Source: Flavobacteriaceae bacterium (GTDB lineage: Bacteria; Bacteroidota; Bacteroidia; Flavobacteriales; Flavobacteriaceae). From it: a DNA stretch of 36,109 nt. Within the stretch, counting starts at the first letter, position 1. Each line of letters opens with the position of its first letter. Positions 8,035 to 16,600 of the stretch are shown here, one piece after another. The position numbers and the translations under genes are program-made. Location of the stretch: NCBI GenBank assembly GCA_026988355.1, contig JALSLK010000100.1, forward strand, positions 1 through 36,109. Reading direction: 5' to 3'. The notes beneath the pieces are model-generated. The model was not told where the DNA came from. It searched no databases and was given only the letters and a program-made list of their open reading frames with translations.

Positions 8035-9708
8035 TTAATTTATTAATATCTTCTTATTGTAAGTCGTTTTATCTGTATTAATTAGGATAAAATACAAACC
8101 TTTGGATAGTCTTGAAGCGTCTATTTTTAAAGAAGTTGTATTTAATATTTCTTTACCTAATAAAGAAATAATTTGAATAGATTTTAATTGTTGATCATCT
8201 TTAATTTCAACATAAATTAAATCATTTGCTGGGTTTGGATAAACGATTATGTTTTGATCATAAATTAAATCATTTACATCTAAAATATTACATTCTGTTT
8301 GATTTGCTACAAACGTAGCTGTATTATCGATATCTAACCAATTTGTAGTGCTATAATTAACATCATCGACAAGTACACAATTTAGGCTAGGATTGTTTTT
8401 TGCCCTAAAAGATCGTCTATAAATATTAATATTATTTCCATTTTGTATGTTTAACTTAGAGATATTAGTATTTGAAACCCAACAAACTTTTAAGTTACTA
8501 TTATTTGATAAATCAATTGTACCAGTAATACCATAATTAGATTCTGAATCATAAAGACCAATTACAAAGTGTCGTAAATTTTGCCAACTGGAATAAAAAT
8601 CAGGTAATTCACCAGAAAATTGATTACCGTTTATAAAAAAACCATCCATTAAGGTACAGTTGGATAACTGTACAGGAATTGTCCCTGTTAATGCATTTAC
8701 CTCTAGAGATAAAGTCTTTAAATTAGTACAATTACCTAATTCGACAGGAACAATTCCGGTTAAATTATTATCCCAAAAAATTAAAGATTTTAAATGAATT
8801 AAATTTCCTATCTCAGGAGGAATTATTCCTGTTAAATTATTATGATAAAGGTCTATTTCTGACACCTTATTTCCTTCAATTTTAATACCATACCATGTAT
8901 ATACTGGAGAAGACGAATTCCAATTCATGTTATTATTCCAATTATTACCATCCGTAGCATTATATAAAGCTAATAAAGCATTTTTTTCAATAGTAGAAAC
9001 AGGAGCATAAATATGTATAACTCTTCTATCGATAGTTAAGTTATTTACTATTGGACTAGATGCCTTACAAGTGTAATTAGCGGCATTACTTATTTGTGCA
9101 TTATTTATAGTATAAGTTAAACCTGTTTCTCCTATAATTGGATTGTCATTTTTATACCATTGGTAAGTAACGTTAGTTCCAATAACAGTCGGCATTGTCA
9201 TTGTATAATTATTTCCAATAACAATATCATAAATAATCTCATTTTCTAAATTTCGCATCGGACTGTATATAAAACGATTTATATTGGAAACATAATTTAT
9301 AAATTCATTTTCAAAATTTATAAATTGAAAATTATTACGAGAAATATTAAAATATTCTAGTGCAGTTAGCCCTGTTAAATCTGGAATTAAGCCACTAATA
9401 TTATTATTAGCAACAGAAAAGGATGTCAAAAAAGGAAGGTTTTGTAGTTCTGTTGGTAAAGTACCAGTCAAATTATTAAAATAAAGATCTATTTCAGTTA
9501 CATGGTCTTGACCATTAATATTTTCTACTGTTATGCCTCGAAAAGTTGCAACTGGATTTGTGACACTCCAATTCATATCATTATACCAACTACTTCCGTT
9601 TGTTGCGTTATATAATGTCATTAAGGCATCTTTTTCTGAGCTAGGAACTTGAGCGAAAGTTAACGATAGAGTAAAAAATAATAGTATAGATAGTATTTTA
9701 TTTTTCAT
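8035..9708 (-). CDS. Secreted leucine-rich-repeat/Ig-like protein with T9SS sorting domain
   Basis: A 557-residue T9SS cargo protein. It has a Sec signal (residues 1-20, ending LTFAQ) and a first module starting ALMTLYNATNGSSWYNDMNW with LRRs (EIDLYFNNLTGTLPTELQNL). An Ig-like domain follows (TYQWYKNDNPIIGETGLTYT...NYTCKASS, about residues 175-230). A second, homologous module starts ALLALYNATDGNNWNNNMNW with plant-type LRRs (NNLTGIIPPEIGNL and so on). The C-terminal type A sorting domain (about 485-557) contains VYPNPANDLIYVEI and ends LSKGLYFILINTDKTTYNKKILIN. The duplicated modules imply internal duplication. Such proteins are cell-surface or secreted and often adhesive, but the target is unknown. 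It is convergent with tetR and 57 bp downstream of the AlkC-like gene. Confidence 0.9.
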   Translation of the reverse strand: MKNKILSILLFFTLSLTFAQVPSSEKDALMTLYNATNGSSWYNDMNWSVTNPVATFRGITVENINGQDHVTEIDLYFNNLTGTLPTELQNLPFLTSFSVANNNISGLIPDLTGLTALEYFNISRNNFQFINFENEFINYVSNINRFIYSPMRNLENEIIYDIVIGNNYTMTMPTVIGTNVTYQWYKNDNPIIGETGLTYTINNAQISNAANYTCKASSPIVNNLTIDRRVIHIYAPVSTIEKNALLALYNATDGNNWNNNMNWNSSSPVYTWYGIKIEGNKVSEIDLYHNNLTGIIPPEIGNLIHLKSLIFWDNNLTGIVPVELGNCTNLKTLSLEVNALTGTIPVQLSNCTLMDGFFINGNQFSGELPDFYSSWQNLRHFVIGLYDSESNYGITGTIDLSNNSNLKVCWVSNTNISKLNIQNGNNINIYRRSFRAKNNPSLNCVLVDDVNYSTTNWLDIDNTATFVANQTECNILDVNDLIYDQNIIVYPNPANDLIYVEIKDDQQLKSIQIISLLGKEILNTTSLKIDASRLSKGLYFILINTDKTTYNKKILIN

Positions 9709-9765
9709 ATTTTTTTGTTTTATTAACCTTAATTAGAAAGTTAAGTTAAAAGTAATATAACTATG

Positions 9766-10869
9766 TTAATTTACCAAATAAAAATCGTGTGTATCAAATT
9801 CTACACCATTAATAACAATTGCAATTTGATGTAAACCAAAATGAAATTTTCGAGTTGAAATTGGTTTAAAAGATTGCTTTCTTTCTACGATAATTTTAGA
9901 TTTTCCTGCATATTCTTTTTCACTAATTTTATATACTCTTTTAGTCAAAGAACCGTTTGCTTTTTGGTAATAAATAGCATACTCTAATCGTAGTTTAATA
10001 CTTAATTTACTTAAGTTTGCTAGTAAAAAAGAAAACGAGAAGTAATCGCCAGATTTAATGTTTTTATTTTGAATTTTAAATTCAGAAATTGTAATATTTT
10101 TTACAGAACCAAAACCAAATAATATCATTATTTTAGGATTTCCTTGTTTTAATAAAGTCCGACATGCATGTTTAACTAGTTTATCCGTTTTTAAAGTATT
10201 ACCAATCCATTTTTTCGCAATTTTAATAACCATTTCGGGATTATCTTTTGCAATATCGTTAAGGTTATTTGCAACACTTCGTCTTACATATTCACTTTCG
10301 TCATTTTTTAAATTTTCTAAAACAGGAAAGATAGATTTTGGATCTTTTTTTAAAGCAGGTAATGCCATTGCCCAAGGTAATCTTGGTCTGCAACCTTCCG
10401 AAGCAAAACGCCTTACATGTTTGTTTTCATGCATGGACCAAAGTAACATTTGTTCCATCATTTTAATTGGATATTTTACAATAAATGGACGAACAGCAAA
10501 TTCGCAACTTGTAAATTGTGTAAGTGTTTCTAATGCTTTTATTGAAGTTTTAAAATCACCCAAACCATATAATTCTACAAATTCTGGTAAAAACATCCAT
10601 TCAAAACTTTGTCCTTTAACATTATTTTTTTCTAATTGTTGTCCAATTTCTAGAATAATCGAAATCATAGATTTGTAATCATTTGGCAGTTGTTTTTTAA
10701 GAGCCAAAGTAATATGTCGCATTCGTTGTTTAAGTTCTTTACTTTTCCAATCAACATCAAAAATAGTATTTAAAAAAAGCGTCTTATCAAATTTAGGAAT
10801 TACTTGCTGTATCGTTACACAAAATGTATTTATAAATTCTTTATTATAGACATTTTTTAATGGTTCCAT
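9766..10869 (-). CDS. DNA alkylation repair protein, AlkC-like (HEAT repeats plus Ig-like domain)
   Basis: It is predicted to excise alkylated bases (N3-alkyladenine-type lesions) from DNA without flipping the base out. Residues 1 to about 250 are all-helical HEAT-like repeats of the AlkC/AlkD superfamily, with MSMHENKHVRRFASEG-type sequence (WSMHENKHVRRFASEGCRPR) and DESEYVRRSVANNLNDIAKDNP. Residues 255-367 are beta-rich (KNITISEFKIQNKNIKSGDY ... IAIVINGVEFDTHDFYLVN) and look like the Ig-like domain that separates AlkC from AlkD. The length of 367 fits AlkC. It is leftward, 59 bp after asd, with no other alkylation-response gene nearby. I am sure of the superfamily and fairly sure of the AlkC branch. 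Confidence 0.82.
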   Translation of the reverse strand: MEPLKNVYNKEFINTFCVTIQQVIPKFDKTLFLNTIFDVDWKSKELKQRMRHITLALKKQLPNDYKSMISIILEIGQQLEKNNVKGQSFEWMFLPEFVELYGLGDFKTSIKALETLTQFTSCEFAVRPFIVKYPIKMMEQMLLWSMHENKHVRRFASEGCRPRLPWAMALPALKKDPKSIFPVLENLKNDESEYVRRSVANNLNDIAKDNPEMVIKIAKKWIGNTLKTDKLVKHACRTLLKQGNPKIMILFGFGSVKNITISEFKIQNKNIKSGDYFSFSFLLANLSKLSIKLRLEYAIYYQKANGSLTKRVYKISEKEYAGKSKIIVERKQSFKPISTRKFHFGLHQIAIVINGVEFDTHDFYLVN

Positions 10870-10928
10870 GTATTGTTTTTAGAAATCCGTTGGTGACTTT
10901 AAGGTAAATATTTATTTAGAACGGAGGT

Positions 10929-11918
10929 TTATAGTATTTTATTATGTCTTAATTTTTCTGCAATTTGCACAGCATTAGTTGCAGCTCCTTTTCTTAAATT
11001 ATCCGAAACAATCCATAGGTTTAATGTATTCGGTTGCGAGTAGTCTCTACGTATTCTACCTACAAAAACGGCATCTTTTCCTTGTGCGTAAATAGGCATA
11101 GGATAGGTATTGGTTTTTAAATCATCTTGTACTTCAATACCTTCGGTTTCTTGTAATAACTTTCGGAGTTCTATTAGATCAAATTCCTTTTCAAATTCAA
11201 TATTTACCGCTTCACTATGTCCGCCAACTACAGGAATCCGAACTGCCGTTGCTGTAATTGCAATAGTTTTATCGTTTAATATTTTTTGTGTTTCTTGTAC
11301 TAATTTCATCTCTTCTTTAGTATATCCATTTTCTTCGAAAACATCGCAATGTGGAATCGCATTTCTATGAATAGGATAATCATAAGCCATTTCTCCATCG
11401 ATATTGTTATACTCGTTTTCTAATTGCCGAACGGCTTTTACTCCAGTACCAGTTATAGACTGATACGTAGATATAACGAGTCTTTTAATTCTATATTTTT
11501 GATGTAAAGGAGCTAATACCAATACCATTTGAATGGTCGAACAGTTTGGATTTGCTATAATTTTATCGTTTTTTGTTAAGCTATTTGCATTAATTTCTGG
11601 CACTATTAATTTTTTTGTTCCATCCATACGCCAAGCCGAAGAATTATCAATTACTACAGTACCAACTTCGGCAAATTTTGGAGCCCATTCTAAAGATGTA
11701 TTTCCTCCAGCAGAGAATAGCGCAATTGTTGGTTTTTGTGAAACAGCTTCTTGTAAACCAATAACTTTATAAGTTTTGCCCTTAAATTTAAGCTCTTTTC
11801 CTACCGATTTTTTGGAGGCAACCACCAATAATTCCGTTATCGGAAAATTCCGTTCTGCTAAAATTTGCAACATGATATTTCCTACCATTCCTGTTGCTCC
11901 AACTACTGCTACTTTCAT
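10929..11918 (-). CDS. asd: Aspartate-semialdehyde dehydrogenase
   Basis: It reduces aspartyl phosphate to aspartate-4-semialdehyde with NADPH, the branch point to lysine/diaminopimelate, threonine and methionine. The 329-residue protein has the usual length. The nucleotide-binding loop GATGMVGN is at residues 8-15. The catalytic Cys is in ANPNCSTIQM (about residue 126), followed by STYQSITGTGVKA and the substrate-binding/catalytic His region RIPVVGGHSEAVNIE. The start is the ATG at 11918; an 80-bp repeat begins 26 bp upstream. It is likely cytosolic and essential. Neighbours do not form an amino-acid operon; the AlkC-like gene follows in the same direction. Confidence 0.95.
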   Translation of the reverse strand: MKVAVVGATGMVGNIMLQILAERNFPITELLVVASKKSVGKELKFKGKTYKVIGLQEAVSQKPTIALFSAGGNTSLEWAPKFAEVGTVVIDNSSAWRMDGTKKLIVPEINANSLTKNDKIIANPNCSTIQMVLVLAPLHQKYRIKRLVISTYQSITGTGVKAVRQLENEYNNIDGEMAYDYPIHRNAIPHCDVFEENGYTKEEMKLVQETQKILNDKTIAITATAVRIPVVGGHSEAVNIEFEKEFDLIELRKLLQETEGIEVQDDLKTNTYPMPIYAQGKDAVFVGRIRRDYSQPNTLNLWIVSDNLRKGAATNAVQIAEKLRHNKIL

Positions 11919-11944
11919 ACTATTTAATTTTAAAAAATTGTCTT

Positions 11945-12024
11945 ATACCAAGTTGACTTCAAAATAAGTCATAAACTCTTTATCTTTTTTCATGCTACTT
12001 CACTTAAAATCAAATAGGTATTAT
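11945..12024. repeat. 80-bp dispersed repeat, copy 1
   Basis: Bounded by ATACCAAGTTG on the left and TTAAAATCAAATAGGTATTAT-like sequence on the right (right end GGTATTAT at 12017-12024). A second element of exactly 80 bp with the same ends is at 19578-19657; the middle 35-40 bp differ. It lies between divergent asd and the M91-like gene. Confidence 0.7.
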
Positions 12025-12095
12025 AAAACAAATTGATTATTCAATATTAATAAACAAAAGTAGTAAATTGCCATAAATTTTATATCGAAATAAGA

Positions 12096-12731
12096 ATGAT
12101 TATCATCTATAAAAAAACAAAACAATTCAAATACACTTATGTGTACCGAAGAGATTATAAAAGCTTTGAAGATACTTTTTTAATAAATACTATCGTTGCT
12201 TTAGACTACCTTTACGAAAATGATATTTTATTAGTAAACTACAAAGCAAAATTTTTAAAGAAACAAAACGAGGACAAACAAGTAAATATTATCGATGTCT
12301 TGGTAGATAAACCTAAAGAACCAGTATATATTAGGCAATTTCATAAAAATCAATACCAACCAGCAACAAATACTATTTTCTTTAACGATACACAAGGAGC
12401 TACGTTCCGAAAAAATTATAGAAAACGTTTTACATCAGATAATAAAGGGTTTAATTCTCCTTTAGCTTTATTTGCACACGAAATTATTCATTGTTATCAC
12501 GAATTACACGATAGTAAGCACTACCACGAAAGAAGACGAAATCATTCTACAAAAGGAAAAAAAGTGGTACAGTCTGGAGCGGATTTATCCTATCCAAATA
12601 AAGAAGAAGAATTGGTAATTTTATTAACCAATCAAGTGGTAAAAAAATTAGGCGAAGATATTAGAACCAATTATGGTCGTAATTATTACGATGTAGACAA
12701 TGTTTTGTCTACTCGAGAAAAGATTGTTTAA
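12096..12731 (+). CDS. Putative zinc metallopeptidase, M91 (NleD-like)
   Basis: A 211-residue protein with no signal peptide or TM segment. The central ALFAHEIIHCYHELHD carries HExxH (His128, Glu129, His132), the zinc-site motif. About 40 residues later YPNKEEELVILLTNQVVKKLGE supplies acidic residues (170-172) in the position where M91/NleD-like proteins have a conserved Glu cluster. The upstream NTIFFNDTQGATFR is a beta-strand region as expected before the active-site helix. NleD of enteropathogenic E. coli cleaves host MAP kinases; here no secretion system or partner is next to it, so the substrate is unknown. The gene ends inside the 3' end of the convergent DoxX-like gene (4-bp overlap). 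The HExxH is clear, the family assignment moderate. Confidence 0.62.
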   Translation: MIIIYKKTKQFKYTYVYRRDYKSFEDTFLINTIVALDYLYENDILLVNYKAKFLKKQNEDKQVNIIDVLVDKPKEPVYIRQFHKNQYQPATNTIFFNDTQGATFRKNYRKRFTSDNKGFNSPLALFAHEIIHCYHELHDSKHYHERRRNHSTKGKKVVQSGADLSYPNKEEELVILLTNQVVKKLGEDIRTNYGRNYYDVDNVLSTREKIV

Positions 12732-13141
12732 TTAATGCTTAATAAAGAAACGCCATATAGAGCAACCATAAAATAAACAACAATAGTCATCGCTCCAGCA
12801 TAATCTTTAGCCAAACGCTGTCCAAAAAGGAGGAGTAATAAGGTTTTGGCAGAAATTACAGCAGCCCAAAATCCGATTTGAGTGTTACTATTACTATATA
12901 TTTGAAACACACCAACCACAGATAACACACCAGCAATTAATTCCATAAAAGCAATAAAACCAAGCATTAATTTAGATTTCCCTTTAAAAAAAGTAGCTTT
13001 AAAATGATCGTTAAAATAGGCAATATTACCATTCCAATCCATAAATTTATCTATTGCAGAAGTCAAAAAAGTAAGGATTAGAAATCCTAAAATTAATAAT
13101 TGAGGTGCAAATTTGGTACTTGCTTCTATTAATGTGTTCAT
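12728..13141 (-). CDS. DoxX-like inner-membrane protein
   Basis: A 137-residue protein with four hydrophobic segments (about 13-32, 58-80, 86-107 and 113-135). The arrangement, the length and SAIDKFMDW after the first TM are typical of the DoxX/DoxX-like superfamily. Members are linked to redox or quinone-related functions, but this one has no assigned role. It overlaps the stop of the convergent M91-like gene by 4 bp. Upstream is a gene-free stretch of almost 500 bp. Confidence 0.7.
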   Translation of the reverse strand: MNTLIEASTKFAPQLLILGFLILTFLTSAIDKFMDWNGNIAYFNDHFKATFFKGKSKLMLGFIAFMELIAGVLSVVGVFQIYSNSNTQIGFWAAVISAKTLLLLLFGQRLAKDYAGAMTIVVYFMVALYGVSLLSIN

Positions 13142-13624
13142 GTTTTAAAAAAAAGTATTTGGTAAAGATACAAAATAAGTCAATAAACCCATATCTTAAA
13201 ATTTCTTTACACTTTATGTAAAACTAAATTACCTATTAATAACAATACCAACGATAAAAACCTCTTGAGCTATATAATTATAAAATAAAAAAGAAAGCAA
13301 GATTCAAATCACAAATGCAATATTTGTGTTAAATAATAATTTATTCCTTACAAATATAAATTATTATCCAACGATTATTAATTAAAATATATTTATTGCG
13401 ATTATTTTGTAATTTTGTGACTAGAATAAATTTAATCTCCAAAAAACAAACCAAAACGAATTCTTGTATTTTGTAAACGGTTACAATATGGTTATTTACA
13501 ATTACTAATAATAGGTATAAAATTAGTAAAAAGAGTACGTAAATTTACAGTAATTAATCTAATAGAAGTTTCGGTTTTAAACCAAAAATTCTTTAAAAAT
13601 TCCAATCTAAAAAAATCCACACTA
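13142..13624. other. Gene-free spacer with two perfect hairpins
   Basis: No credible coding frame. It separates the divergent DoxX-like and A2M genes. CACAAAT (13310-13316) and ATTTGTG (13322-13328) form a 7-bp palindrome. ATAATAATTTAT (13333-13344) and its exact complement at 13356-13367 form a 12-bp A/T-only hairpin. TAATTTTG at 13410-13417 fits a -7 element but has no -33 at proper spacing, so the A2M promoter is not assigned. Confidence 0.5.
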
Positions 13625-16600
13625 ATGAAATCAAAAACCCATACTTTAATTAAAATTATTTTACTAATCGGTTTTGTATCTGTTGCTATTATTTCTTGTA
13701 AAAAAGACGGTAAATCTTCTAATAACGATAATCTTTTTAAATTTAGAGATTATATTTATTACACAACTTCTGGTAAAATATCGACCTCCGATCCAATTAA
13801 AATTGCATTATCAAAAGATGTAGAAGGTTGGGAAGCCAATCAAGAAATAACAGATGCTATTTTAAGTATCTCGCCTTCTGTAAAAGGAAAATTACAAACA
13901 TTAGACAAAAGAACATTGATTTTTAAACCAGATGCACCTTTAAAGTCAAATACTACCTATACAGTTACATTACATCTTAAAAAATTATTTCCAATAAAAA
14001 AAGAATTCAAAAAATATAAATTTTCTTTTAGTACAATAAAGCAAAATTTTAAAATAAATACAAACGACTTGCAATCGTATTCTAAAAATTGGCAATATCT
14101 AAAAGGAAATATTCAATTTGCAGACGAAATTGATTTGAAAAATGCAAAAAAAGCCATTACAGCGACACAAAAAGGAAAAAAATTAAATCTAAAATGGGAT
14201 AGCGATAACGCATTAAATGGCAAATACTTTAATTTTACCATAGACAGTATTCAGCGTTATGATGACGATAGTACTATTGCGATTAATTGGAATGGAAAAA
14301 AGCTAAATATAGATAATAAAGGAGAAAATTCTTTTAAAATAATTGGGAAAAATAATTTTTCGGTAGTTGGAGTACAGGTGTATAAATCGCCAGAATTACA
14401 CGTGCAAATTAATTTTTCAGATCCACTAAAAAAACAACAAAATTTTAATGGATTGGTAACTTTAGAAAAAGGAGGGAAATTAAAATATACCGTAAATGGA
14501 AATGTATTGAAAGTATATCCAAGTAATCGAATTGTTGGCAATGTAAATCTAGAAATTTTTACTGGAATTAAAACAACAGATAATATAAAGCTAAAAAAAG
14601 CATATTCAGAAAAAGTAGCTTTTGAACAATTAAAACCACAAGTAAAATTGATAAATAGTGGTGTTATATTACCAAATTCAAACAAGTTAAATTTTAATTT
14701 TGAAGCTGTAAATTTAAAATATGTAGATGTTCGTGTAATTAAAATCTACGAAAATAACGTACTACAATTTTTACAAAGTAATAATTTAGATACCGATAAT
14801 AAATATCAAGTTCGTAGAGTTGGAAGACGAATTGCTAAGAAAACCATTAAACTAATTAATAGTGATATCGAAAATGATGGAAAATTTAAAACCTATTCGG
14901 TAGATTTATCTAAATTAATTCATGCAGAACCAGGAGCAATTTATAGAGTAGAGTTAAGCATGAAACAAGAATACGCTTTATATATTTGTGATGGTTCAGA
15001 AACGGTTTCAAACAACGAAGACGATTACGAAGAAGACTACTATGAAGACGATTACTATTACGATGAAACACAAAATTATACCATAGCAGAGGCAAAAGAA
15101 TTAGACGAACGAGAAGAACAATATTGGGATAACTTAATTTACAACTATAAAAATAATAGCTATTACAATTGGGAAGATCGTAAAAACCCATGTAAAGAAG
15201 CATATTATAATCAAGATAGTAGAACAGTTAGTCAACATATATTAGCATCAAACTTAGGAATTATCGCAAAAAAAGGAGAAAACAAAGAGTATTATTTTGC
15301 AATAACAGATATCCTAACAACAAATCCAATAGCAGGAGCTACCATTAAATTATACAATTACCAACAACAAGAAGTTGGAACAACAACAACAGATACAGAT
15401 GGATTCGCAACCTTTCATCAAGACAAAAATGCGTACTTTGCAATTGCAAAAAAAGGAGTAAATACGACCTATATAAAATTAGATGATGGACATTCATTAT
15501 CTTTAAGTAAATTTAATGTTTCAGGAAAACAAATAAAAAAAGGACTTCTAGGATATATTTACGGAGAACGAGGTGTTTGGAGACCAGGAGATACACTGCA
15601 TTTGAATTTTATTTTAAATGATAAAGCAAATCGACTACCCAAAGGACATCCTGTAAAAATGGAAGTTACCGATGCCAGACAAAAATTAATTTACAAACAA
15701 ACCTTAACACAAGGAACAAATGGTTTTTATAAGTTTGATGTACCAACGTCGGATACTTCGCCAACAGGAAACTGGAGTGCAAACGTAAGTGTTGGAGGAG
15801 CGTCCTTTTATAAATCTTTAAAAGTAGAAACTATCAAACCAAATCGACTAAAAATTAATATCGATTTCTCGGACGATTTATTACACGCAAAAACACCAAT
15901 TGTTGGAAAATTAGGAGTAAAATGGCTACATGGAGCACCAGCAAAAAATTTGAAAGCAGATATCAATGTAAAATTTAGTAATGCATATACAAGTTTTCCA
16001 AAATTCCCAAAGTATGTATTTAAGGATCCAACACGAAGTTTTAATGGCGAAGAATTAACCATTTTTGATGGAAAATTAGACGAAGAAGGAATGGCAGATA
16101 TTTCTAAAAAAATTAATTTAGGAAATAAAGCACCAGGAATGTTAAAAGCATCCTTTTTTACAAGAACATTTGAGAATGGAGGAGATTATTCGATGGATGT
16201 GTTTAGTAAGAATTATGCGCCCTATATTTCATTTGTAGGATTAAAGTCGCCTAAATCACGTTCGTACGGTTCGTATTATACCAACGAAGATATTACATTT
16301 GATGTAGCAACAGTAGACGATAAAGGAAATCCAATAAAAAGAAAAGGATTAGAAGTAAGCATTTACGAAATAAAATGGCGTTGGTGGTGGAGTTCTTCTT
16401 ACGACGATTTAGCATCTTATAGCGGAAGTAAATACCACAAACCGTATAAGGCATTTAAAATAAATACAGATAGCAATGGTAAAGCGTCTTTTAAAGTAAA
16501 TGTAAAAGAACACGACAATTATTATGGAGGGCGATTTTTAATACGAGTATATGATCCAAAAAGTGGACATGCAACAGGACGTACAGCTTATTTTTATAAA

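Noticed and set aside
15010-15070. Tandem GAAGACGATTAC-like DNA repeat, possible array
   Set aside because: It is in frame within the A2M gene and simply encodes the acidic, Tyr-rich insert; the units are irregular.
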